The translations under genes were made by a program, and so were the position numbers. This document shows, piece after piece, positions 40,741-48,762 of a stretch of DNA of 64,000 bases (the stretch's first letter is position 1; every line of letters begins with the position of its first letter). Where the stretch lies: contig CAIVPF010000063.1 in the NCBI GenBank assembly GCA_903907745.1, positions 1 through 64,000 on the forward strand. The letters are read 5' to 3'. A model generated the notes under the pieces. The model was not told the origin of the DNA and made no database searches. It saw only the letters and a list, made by a program, of their open reading frames with translations. This stretch comes from an uncultured Cytophagaceae bacterium (GTDB taxonomy: Bacteria > Bacteroidota > Bacteroidia > Cytophagales > Spirosomataceae).

Positions 40741-42483
40741 CTACACCAAATTCAAATCCCTTTGAATCATCTTCACTTTATCCTGCAATTGAGAAAAAGT
40801 TACATCAAAATCCCCAGCTGACGCCAAAGCGGCATTGACCGATACATAAAATTTAATCTTTGGCTCCGTGCCCGATGGACGCGCGGAAACTTTGGAACCA
40901 TCCGCTAAAATCAATTGAATCACGTTCGATGCCTCTATACCCCGACCCACCGGAATAGCGCTCACCGCACCCGTCTCTAAATCGGTCGACGTAAGTCCCT
41001 CATAATCCAATACCCGAACCGGTTTCGAACCAGCCACCGAAGCCGGTACATTCGAGCGCAAATTCATCATCATTTGTTTAATCTCCTCCGCCCCAGCCTT
41101 TCCTTTTTTAGTCAAGGAGATCAGCCCCTCGTAATAAAAATTATTCTCCATGTACATTTCAGCCAAGAAATCGAACAAGGACAGCCCCTGATCTTTCGCA
41201 TATGCCGTCAATTCTGCTATCATCGCACAGGATGCCACCGCATCTTTATCCCGCACCGCATCGCCGATCAAATAGCCATACGATTCCTCACCCCCTCCTA
41301 AAAATCGCTCTTTGCCCTCTAATTCCCGAATTACCTGCGCAATAAATTTAAACCCCGTCAGTGTATTGTAACAAGGCACCCCTCGTTTAGCACACATTTT
41401 GTCAATCAAATCCGTAGTCACAATCGTTTTGGCCACAAATTCATTGCCTTTCAATGGACTCACTCTAAGTAAATAATATATAATCAAACTGGCCATTTGG
41501 TTTCCGTTCAATAATTGCCATTCGCCCGTCGGACTCTTCACCGCCGCTCCCACTCGGTCCGCATCAGGATCTGTCGCAATCACCAAATCCGCATCCAATT
41601 CCTTCGCCTTGTTCAATGCCAAAGTCATCGCTTCTTTTTCCTCTGGATTGGGATACACAACTGTAGGGAAATTCCCATTCGGTTCCGCTTGTTCCGCCAC
41701 CACATGTACCGCCTCGAAACCTAATAGCGCCAATGCCTTAGGCACCAAGGTTATTCCCGTGCCATGAATGGGAGAAAACACGATTTTAAGGTCTTTTTGG
41801 CGTTTGATGACTTCGGGTTGCCGACAATTCGTACGAATCGTTTTTAAATATGCCTCATCGATCGACTCATCCAACATATGCAATAAGTCAGGATTTCCCT
41901 CAAATTTTATATCTGTGATACTTTGAATCGCATTTACCTCCGCCACGATGTTTTTGTCATGCGGCGCTACGACCTGAGATCCATCAGACCAATAGGCCTT
42001 GTAGCCATTGTATTCCTTCGGATTGTGTGAAGCCGTAATGACTAAACCGGCTTGGCAACCTAAATGTCGAACCGTAAAGGACAATTGTGGCGTCGGCCGA
42101 AGCGCAGGAAATAAATACACTTCAATGCCATTTGCCGTAAAAATATCGGCAGCAATACGAGTGAATTCAGGTGAATTATTACGTGAATCATGCGCGATAG
42201 CAACTTTGATGTTTTGGCCCGGAAGACTTTTCAATAAGTAATTGGCAAATCCTTGCGTCGCTGCACCCACCGTGTAACGGTTCATACGATTACACCCCAC
42301 ACCCATTTCGCCACGCATTCCCCCTGTCCCGAATTCCAAAGATTTATAAAATGAATCCGTCAGCGTCGTCTGGTCCCCCTTTTCTAAGAGTCCCTGCAAG
42401 ATGGATTTTGTTTCTACATCATATGGGCCAGAAAGCCATTGGTCGATGTTTTTTTGAGTAATTGCGTCGAAAGTGGTTAACAT
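40741..42483 (-). CDS. Phospho-sugar mutase (phosphoglucomutase/phosphomannomutase family)
   Basis: VITASHNPKEYNGYKAYW; ATDPDADRVG; GGGEESYGYL; RPSGTEPKIKFY. Confidence 0.95.
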   Translation of the reverse strand: MLTTFDAITQKNIDQWLSGPYDVETKSILQGLLEKGDQTTLTDSFYKSLEFGTGGMRGEMGVGCNRMNRYTVGAATQGFANYLLKSLPGQNIKVAIAHDSRNNSPEFTRIAADIFTANGIEVYLFPALRPTPQLSFTVRHLGCQAGLVITASHNPKEYNGYKAYWSDGSQVVAPHDKNIVAEVNAIQSITDIKFEGNPDLLHMLDESIDEAYLKTIRTNCRQPEVIKRQKDLKIVFSPIHGTGITLVPKALALLGFEAVHVVAEQAEPNGNFPTVVYPNPEEKEAMTLALNKAKELDADLVIATDPDADRVGAAVKSPTGEWQLLNGNQMASLIIYYLLRVSPLKGNEFVAKTIVTTDLIDKMCAKRGVPCYNTLTGFKFIAQVIRELEGKERFLGGGEESYGYLIGDAVRDKDAVASCAMIAELTAYAKDQGLSLFDFLAEMYMENNFYYEGLISLTKKGKAGAEEIKQMMMNLRSNVPASVAGSKPVRVLDYEGLTSTDLETGAVSAIPVGRGIEASNVIQLILADGSKVSARPSGTEPKIKFYVSVNAALASAGDFDVTFSQLQDKVKMIQRDLNLV

Positions 42484-42661
42484 TAAATTGAATTTGGTAA
42501 ATTATAAATTTAAAGAATTTTGTAAAGATAATTTTTAATTGGTTTTTTATCGCGCTCAATAAATGATAAATTTAAGATTCAAATTTTGCATTTTTTGAAT
42601 TCAAAAAACGAGATTGTTCTAATTAGTCATAAAACGTGTATTAAGAGGAATTTAAATCAAA

Positions 42662-43408
42662 ATGGATAATAATTATTATAAAGATTATTTCGAATTAGAG
42701 CGTAATAATTGGTGGTTTTTGGCGCGGAATGAAATTATACTATCGCAGGTTAAGGACTTACATAAAATTAAAGGTGGGCCAATAAAAATCATTAATGTAG
42801 GAGTTGCTTCGGGGGCTACGAGTCAAATACTGGAACCTTTTGGTGAAGTTACTTCAATCGAATATGAGCAGGAATGTATTAATTACACGAGAACCAAAAT
42901 AGATATTGAAATTCAATTAGGTTCCATATTGGATCTAAAATTCGCCGATGAATCTTTCGATTTGGTATGTGCATTCGATGTAATCGAGCATGTAGAAAAC
43001 GATAAATTAGCGGCCAAGGAACTCATAAGAGTTTGCAAAAAAGGAGGATTTGTGTTTATAACCGTTCCCGCCTTTATGAGTATTTGGAGCCAGCATGATG
43101 TAATTAATCATCATGTCAAGCGATATATTTTATCTGAAATACAGGAATTGTTTTCAAAAACGATTCAACAGAAATACGCCTCTTACTTTAATTTTTACCT
43201 ATCTATTCCCATATTCTTTTTTAGGTATTTTGATCGATTAGTTCCTGGGTTTATCAAAAGGGAAAAAACAAATTCTGATTTTGACGTAGTCTCAAATTCA
43301 TTTTTGAATAAAATTTTATACAAAATTTTCGTATTTGAAAAATTGTTCATCAAAAGTAAAATCAAGTTTCCTTTTGGGATTTCAATTATTGGTATTTGGC
43401 AAAAATAA
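42662..43408 (+). CDS. Class I SAM-dependent methyltransferase
   Basis: NVGVASGATSQILE; FDVIEHVENDKLAAKELIRV; AT-rich. Confidence 0.85.
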   Translation: MDNNYYKDYFELERNNWWFLARNEIILSQVKDLHKIKGGPIKIINVGVASGATSQILEPFGEVTSIEYEQECINYTRTKIDIEIQLGSILDLKFADESFDLVCAFDVIEHVENDKLAAKELIRVCKKGGFVFITVPAFMSIWSQHDVINHHVKRYILSEIQELFSKTIQQKYASYFNFYLSIPIFFFRYFDRLVPGFIKREKTNSDFDVVSNSFLNKILYKIFVFEKLFIKSKIKFPFGISIIGIWQK

Positions 43409-43492
43409 TCAATCCCTCCTATGTTGGGGATGCTTTCAACGTGTCAAAATAACAAGGGGATATTACTTTCTTGATTGCTTATTTCCCTGATT

Positions 43493-44275
43493 TTAAAGTC
43501 CAAGGAAACTGATTTCACCCTCAAATACCTTCATGGCCGGTCCAGTCAAGAAGATATGGGTATATCCATTCGAGGCATTCCCTTCAAAAGAAATTGATAA
43601 ATGGCCCCCACGGGTTTGGATTTCTATGGGGCTTTGGTGACCTAATTGACTTGCCGCACAAAGCGCCGCTGCCGTAACTCCCGTTCCACATGAAAAGGTC
43701 TCATCCTCGACGCCCCTTTCATAGGTACGTACAAAAAGTGCATGATTACCTAAATCTTGCACAAAATTCACATTAGTACCTCCCTGCTCCACGAACGAAT
43801 CGGAATACCGGATTTCAGCACCCGTGGTCCGAACATCGTAATGATGAACGTCTTGGCAGAAACGAACGAAATGCGGTGAACCCGTATTTGTATATAAGTC
43901 TTGTTGAATATGTGTTATTTCAGCCACATCTTGCATTTGCAAGGAGATGACTTCATCGGTAATGATGGCTGTATGTGGGCCGTCTACGGCGATAAAACTA
44001 GTTTTTCCTTGAACGATGCCGAGATCAGCTGCAAAACGAACGAGACATCGTCCGCCATTGCCACACATAGTCCCAACTGTTCCATCCGCATTATAATAAA
44101 CCATGCGAAAATCATAATCATTGGCATGTTGAAGCAGCATCAGTCCATCCGCCCCGATGCCGAAACGCCGATGGCAGAGCTGGGCGATTTGTTTTTGGCC
44201 CAACTTAAAAAATTGATTTCGGTCGTCAAAGACAATAAAATCATTACCCGTTCCTTGGTATTTGAAAAACCGCAT
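43493..44275 (-). CDS. dapF: Diaminopimelate epimerase
   Basis: YQGTGNDFIVFDDR; MCGNGGRC; FSCGTGVTAAALC. Confidence 0.96.
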   Translation of the reverse strand: MRFFKYQGTGNDFIVFDDRNQFFKLGQKQIAQLCHRRFGIGADGLMLLQHANDYDFRMVYYNADGTVGTMCGNGGRCLVRFAADLGIVQGKTSFIAVDGPHTAIITDEVISLQMQDVAEITHIQQDLYTNTGSPHFVRFCQDVHHYDVRTTGAEIRYSDSFVEQGGTNVNFVQDLGNHALFVRTYERGVEDETFSCGTGVTAAALCAASQLGHQSPIEIQTRGGHLSISFEGNASNGYTHIFLTGPAMKVFEGEISFLGL

Positions 44276-44303
44276 GCGTATATAAAAAATAATTTAATGC
44301 AAA

Positions 44304-44831
44304 TTACAAAAAATGAGGTAAGTAGCGCTCATTAATTATCTTGAGGTGATGTTTTTCATGTCCAGCGATCATCCAACAAAGAGCCCGGACGCTAACGGAA
44401 TGGCCATTGGCATTGCCCAATTGGTTCGCTTGGGTCGGACTAAAGGACTTAATTAAGCTAATGGTCGCTTGTCGAACATGCTGATATTGAGTCAGAATAT
44501 CGGAGAAAGTTTGAGATTCGTATTGCGCATGGATCAGGTAATCGTTTTCGTCAAAACCGGGTAAGGCTTGTCGCTCGCCCCTAGAGATGGCCAGGGCACG
44601 GTAGGCAAAAATACGTTCGCTGTCGGTGAGATGTCCGATAAGTTGCTGAATACTCCATTTTTTAGCTGCGTAGACAAAATTCTCTTGGCCTTTTGTTAAG
44701 TTTTGACAGATATGGAGGAGGCTAGTTTGTTGGGTTTCCAAGAGATCCATCAAATCTTCCTCAGGCCCAAAGTTCAGATATTCAGCGAAATAGGGTGAGT
44801 TTGGGTATTCGTAAGCTTCAGGGCTTCTCAT
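44304..44831 (-). CDS. DinB-like protein
   Basis: LIGHLTDSERIFAYRALAISRGE; MIAGHEKHHLKII. Confidence 0.88.
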   Translation of the reverse strand: MRSPEAYEYPNSPYFAEYLNFGPEEDLMDLLETQQTSLLHICQNLTKGQENFVYAAKKWSIQQLIGHLTDSERIFAYRALAISRGERQALPGFDENDYLIHAQYESQTFSDILTQYQHVRQATISLIKSFSPTQANQLGNANGHSVSVRALCWMIAGHEKHHLKIINERYLPHFL

Positions 44832-44905
44832 ATTTTCAATAAATTTTAAACAAAGGTATTGTTTGAAAGCATAATTTAGCTAATTTTGTGCCACCAATTA
44901 CAGTA

Positions 44906-44982
44906 GGTCCGGTAGTTCAGTTGGTTAGAATACATGCCTGTCACGCATGGGGTCGCGGGTTCGAGTCCCGTCCGGACCGCCA
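44906..44982 (+). tRNA. tRNA-Asp (GTC), CCA apparently encoded
   Basis: GGTCCGG...CCTGTCACGC...GGTTCGAGTCC...CCGGACC-G-CCA; 7-bp acceptor stem, GTC anticodon. Confidence 0.95.
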
Positions 44983-44989
44983 ACAAAAG

Positions 44990-45024
44990 AAAAGCTTCAA
45001 AGAAATTTGAGGCTTTTTTGTTTT
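44990..45024 (+). terminator. Rho-independent terminator downstream of tRNA-Asp
   Basis: AAAAGCTTCAAAGAAATTTGAGGCTTTTTTGTTTT. Confidence 0.8.
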
Positions 45025-45027
45025 ACT

Positions 45028-45681
45028 TCAGGAAATATTGAGCTTAGTTACGATCTCTTGAAAATCATCCTTTATAAACTCCCAGTATTTACCCTTCAAG
45101 CAAATAGGATTTAGGTCATTATCTGCGTACTCAAAATTGGTTAAATTTTTTATAATTGTATTTTTATCATGTGAATAGGGGTAGCGTTTTTCATGTAATA
45201 ATAACATGTGTTGAACGCTGTAGGTGGGAAGTAATTCATGCAAATCCCAAAAGTCTTTTTTTCTTCCTCCTCTTTGAATAACATCCATTTTCATGGCTAT
45301 GATTTCTTCAATTGAAGCCATCCGTATGGTGTCAATTTCAATATAGGGCTGAAAAAAGGGGTCAGTATAGAATACATCTAATTTGATGGTATATTGTTTT
45401 TGTTCGCCTACAAAATAAGCTTTCCCCAAAGCTGCTGGCATTAAGGTGGTCGTAACGTATTTGAATTTCTTTCTTAAAAAATGATCAATTTGATCAAAGT
45501 CGATTTTTCCGTAGCTTTCATCACTAAAAAGATCAATATCGATCGATTCTCGGTGACCAATTTGTAAACTTAATGCTGTTCCACCCACTAAGCGAAAAGA
45601 ATCAAAAACTGGGGTACTCATGACAATGAAAAGGCTTTTATTTAACAACTCATTTATTGTGTTGTAGTATAGCGTTTTCAT
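45028..45681 (-). CDS. AbiEii/AbiGii-type nucleotidyltransferase toxin
   Basis: LVGGTALSLQIGHRESIDIDLFSDE nucleotidyltransferase motif (GG...DIDLF). Confidence 0.9.
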   Translation of the reverse strand: MKTLYYNTINELLNKSLFIVMSTPVFDSFRLVGGTALSLQIGHRESIDIDLFSDESYGKIDFDQIDHFLRKKFKYVTTTLMPAALGKAYFVGEQKQYTIKLDVFYTDPFFQPYIEIDTIRMASIEEIIAMKMDVIQRGGRKKDFWDLHELLPTYSVQHMLLLHEKRYPYSHDKNTIIKNLTNFEYADNDLNPICLKGKYWEFIKDDFQEIVTKLNIS

Positions 45682-46171
45682 TTTGTTGCTTTGAATTAAG
45701 CGTGTAGGGTGCTCCTACTTTTCGTTTTAAGGCCTCGGTGATGATTGCTGAACCATAAAATTGCTTAATCTCTTTAATCTCAAGCTCATTTCCTCGTTCA
45801 AATATGCGTCGAATAACCGCATTTTTTTGCTTATTCCAATCGATTTGACTGATATCTGTATCCCAAAATACTGATTTTCTGATATTGGCTACATCAGGTG
45901 TAGAGGGCTTGATTTTTTTCTTTTCTTCCTGAATTTCAAAGTAGGTTTGTAATAATGCCAAAGTGCCTTCCTCTAAATGGAGTTGTTGTTCAATTTTTAA
46001 TGCTAAAGCGGTATTTAAATTTCGCTTGCCTTTGGTGATGGCATTAAGTGTTTGTGGATGTTCCCCAATTGAAAGGGCAAATGGACGTTTAGAGATCGCT
46101 CTTTTTTTTAATTCCCGTTCTAAAATTATCCCAGGATGGATGCCTTTAAATTTTGAAATGAAGGAGTTCAT
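45650..46171 (-). CDS. HTH antitoxin-like protein with C-terminal DUF6922-like region
   Basis: HigA-like HTH (HPGIILERELKKRAIS...NAITKGKRNLN) plus SVFWDTDISQIDWNKQKNAVIRRIFERGNELEIKEIKQFYG; overlaps toxin start by 32 nt. Confidence 0.8.
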   Translation of the reverse strand: MNSFISKFKGIHPGIILERELKKRAISKRPFALSIGEHPQTLNAITKGKRNLNTALALKIEQQLHLEEGTLALLQTYFEIQEEKKKIKPSTPDVANIRKSVFWDTDISQIDWNKQKNAVIRRIFERGNELEIKEIKQFYGSAIITEALKRKVGAPYTLNSKQQNENAILQHNK

Positions 46172-46223
46172 GATTCAAATGTAAACAAAATTGTTTACAA
46201 AATGCTATTTTGGGGATAGTGTT

Positions 46224-48410
46224 TTACACCACTAGTAATCCCATTTCCCGCAATTCCTCCCCAATTCCCCCCTGCCAAAAATTCTTAAAATCACCCAAAC
46301 CCGTCTGGGGAAATGCCTTTTGGAATTCATCATATGTCCAGGTTTTATTAGGTCCTACCGAAAGGGAGGCCAAAATATCTACAAGCCACATACCCAGCTT
46401 CTCCGTCACCACTAATTCTACATCCTCCCGCCCCAAACTCATTTTCAATAAACTTTTCCCCTGCAAGGTTGTACCTAAGGTAGGGGTGGGGCCGAGCCAA
46501 CAAATTTTGTCATTCGGTTTAGGTAATTTTTCCTGCTTCGTACTCAATATCCGTGCAATATAGTTTTTGGGAATTTGCGTGCGAGGAATTTTGAAATCAA
46601 ACCAATCCTGCAACGGCATCTCCAAACCAATCCCATGCATGTAATTAAACAAAGATTTCTTCAGCCCCCCACTAAAAAGGGAATGATCCGTCCCAGTCGG
46701 ATCCGCATGTTCCAAATCATTATTCGCGAATTTTCCCGGTTTCGAGTTCAGGATTTGTATCTGGTAGGCTTCTGGATGTAGGCCCACTGGACTATGCGCC
46801 GTCAATGCAAATTGATGCCAAAACCCCGAATGCATGACCCCATTTTCAACCAGCTGTCGGACTACTTCCAAAGAATCTACCGTCTCCTGCGTCGTCTGCG
46901 TAGGAAATCCATACATCAAATAGGCATGTACCAAAATCCCCGCTTGCGTAAAATGATCGGCCACCTGAGCCACCTGGGCCACGGTGACACCTTTTTCAAT
47001 TAATTCCAACAATCGATCTGACGCAACTTCCAAACCTCCCGAAACGGCGATACAGCCCGAGCGAACCAGCAGTTGACACAAATCCTTCGTAAAACTCTTC
47101 TCAAATCGGATATTCGTCCACCAAACCACCGTCAAATCCCTACGGATGATTTCCAACGCCACATCCCGCATCAAGGCCGGCGGCGCAGCCTCATCCACAA
47201 AATGGAACCCATTATTTCCCGTTTGTTTAATCATCGCATCGATGCGATCGACCAACATGGGTGCCGTCGTGGATTCATAGTTTTTGATATAATCTAAGGA
47301 GATATCGCAAAACGTGCATTTGCCCCAATAACACCCATGGGCCAGCGTTAATTTGTTCCAACGCCCATCACTCCACAAACGATGCATCGGATTCGCAATC
47401 TCTATAACCGACAAATACTTGTCCAAAGCCAAATCCATGTAATCCGGAATACCCACGTCCTTTTGTTTCACATCGGGATCTTTTGACCCATTTTGGTAAG
47501 TTACGATTCCATCGATGCAACAAAAAGTCCGCTTCAAGTTCTTTAAATCCCTGTCTCCTCGTATATGTTCCAATAGGTTTATTAAGGGAGTTTCCCCATC
47601 ATCCAGCGTGATAAAGTCGACAAATTCAAAAACACGTGGCTCTTGCAAAGAACGTAATTCAGTATTTGCATAACCGCCGCCTAAAGCAATTTGGATGTGA
47701 GGATGCTGTTTTTTAATCCACTGCCCACAACGCAATGCACTATATAAATTGCCTGGAAAAGGGGCGGTAATCGCCACCAAATCGGGTTTTTCTTGTTGGA
47801 TTTTATCCTCCAAAATTTTCACCAATAATTCATCGATGTAGGTTTGTGGTGCTTGAAGGGCCTGATTTAATTCATGGAAACTGGAGGCAGATCTCCCGAG
47901 TCGCTCGGCGTATCGACTGAATCCAAAATGAGGGTCAACCGCATCAATGATTAAATCAGAAATGTCCTCTAAGTAGAGCGTAGCCAAATGCCTCGCTTTA
48001 TCGCGCACACCCATACTGCCAAAGGCCCATTCCAAATCCGTTACTTGTTGAAAACGAGACGCTTCTGGCAGGTAATTTTGTTCCGCAATGACATGCGCGA
48101 GTGTTGGATTTTTATCGTGTAAAAAGGAAATGACTGGGTCTATGGTGCGAATATAGGACTGCTTTAATCGTAGCATGCGCGCTCCATTTGTATTTAGTTG
48201 TTTGCCAGCACCTTCAATGTGTGCAAATAATTGCTTGAGTCCGTCTTTTGAAAAAAGCTCGAGGATTACTTCTAGGCCTAAGTCAGCCTGGTACGAGCTC
48301 AAACCTTGGGTATTTAAAAAACCTTTTAAATAGGCCGTCGCAGGATAGGGCGTATTTAATTGGGTAAAAGGTGGGGTGATGAAAAATACCTTTGGATTCT
48401 GTAAGCTCAT
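46224..48410 (-). CDS. B12-binding domain / radical SAM protein
   Basis: 728 aa; HGCYWGKCTFCDI cluster motif; N-terminal Rossmann-like B12-type region (ALGGGYANTEL, DDGETPL). Confidence 0.9.
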   Translation of the reverse strand: MSLQNPKVFFITPPFTQLNTPYPATAYLKGFLNTQGLSSYQADLGLEVILELFSKDGLKQLFAHIEGAGKQLNTNGARMLRLKQSYIRTIDPVISFLHDKNPTLAHVIAEQNYLPEASRFQQVTDLEWAFGSMGVRDKARHLATLYLEDISDLIIDAVDPHFGFSRYAERLGRSASSFHELNQALQAPQTYIDELLVKILEDKIQQEKPDLVAITAPFPGNLYSALRCGQWIKKQHPHIQIALGGGYANTELRSLQEPRVFEFVDFITLDDGETPLINLLEHIRGDRDLKNLKRTFCCIDGIVTYQNGSKDPDVKQKDVGIPDYMDLALDKYLSVIEIANPMHRLWSDGRWNKLTLAHGCYWGKCTFCDISLDYIKNYESTTAPMLVDRIDAMIKQTGNNGFHFVDEAAPPALMRDVALEIIRRDLTVVWWTNIRFEKSFTKDLCQLLVRSGCIAVSGGLEVASDRLLELIEKGVTVAQVAQVADHFTQAGILVHAYLMYGFPTQTTQETVDSLEVVRQLVENGVMHSGFWHQFALTAHSPVGLHPEAYQIQILNSKPGKFANNDLEHADPTGTDHSLFSGGLKKSLFNYMHGIGLEMPLQDWFDFKIPRTQIPKNYIARILSTKQEKLPKPNDKICWLGPTPTLGTTLQGKSLLKMSLGREDVELVVTEKLGMWLVDILASLSVGPNKTWTYDEFQKAFPQTGLGDFKNFWQGGIGEELREMGLLVV

Positions 48411-48464
48411 GTATCAACAAATTGATCTTTTTTTGATCAACCCAATTTAATGGTTGGATCTCCT

Positions 48465-48499
48465 TACCTTTGCCAAACCGGCAAGGATTGGCAAAGGTA
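48465..48499 (+). repeat. 35-bp hairpin element, copy C
   Basis: TACCTTTGCCAA-ACCGGCAAGGA-TTGGCAAAGGTA. Confidence 0.95.
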
Positions 48500-48519
48500 G
48501 GGGGACAAAAGGGGAGACG

Positions 48520-48627
48520 TTATTGATATCCAGCCTTCTTTTTTTCTCTCTTTTCTTCTTTTTTCTCCTTCGGAGTTTTAGCGGGTTCTTTCTTTTCCGC
48601 CTTTTTAGAATTCATGCCTTTGGCCAT
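48520..48627 (-). CDS. Lys/Glu-rich small protein, 35 aa (not in ORF track)
   Basis: ATG 48627 to TAA 48520: MAKGMNSKKAEKKEPAKTPKEKKEEKREKKKAGYQ. Confidence 0.65.
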   Translation of the reverse strand: MAKGMNSKKAEKKEPAKTPKEKKEEKREKKKAGYQ

Positions 48628-48762
48628 GGTCTTGGGGGTTTAGGGAAACAAGAACGGGAAATTAATGGATAAAATGATATATTTTTTAGGTTAATTTTGA
48701 ATCCAGCAAAGTGAATGCCTACGCGTTTCGGACTATTGAGGCAAATTTTGTTGCTTGGCAGA

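Noticed and set aside
44906-46223. Genomic-island att repeat of the tRNA-Asp 3' end flanking the toxin-antitoxin pair
   Set aside because: Searched by eye for TCCCGTCCGGACCGCCA-like sequence up to 46.2 kb and found none; no integrase nearby.
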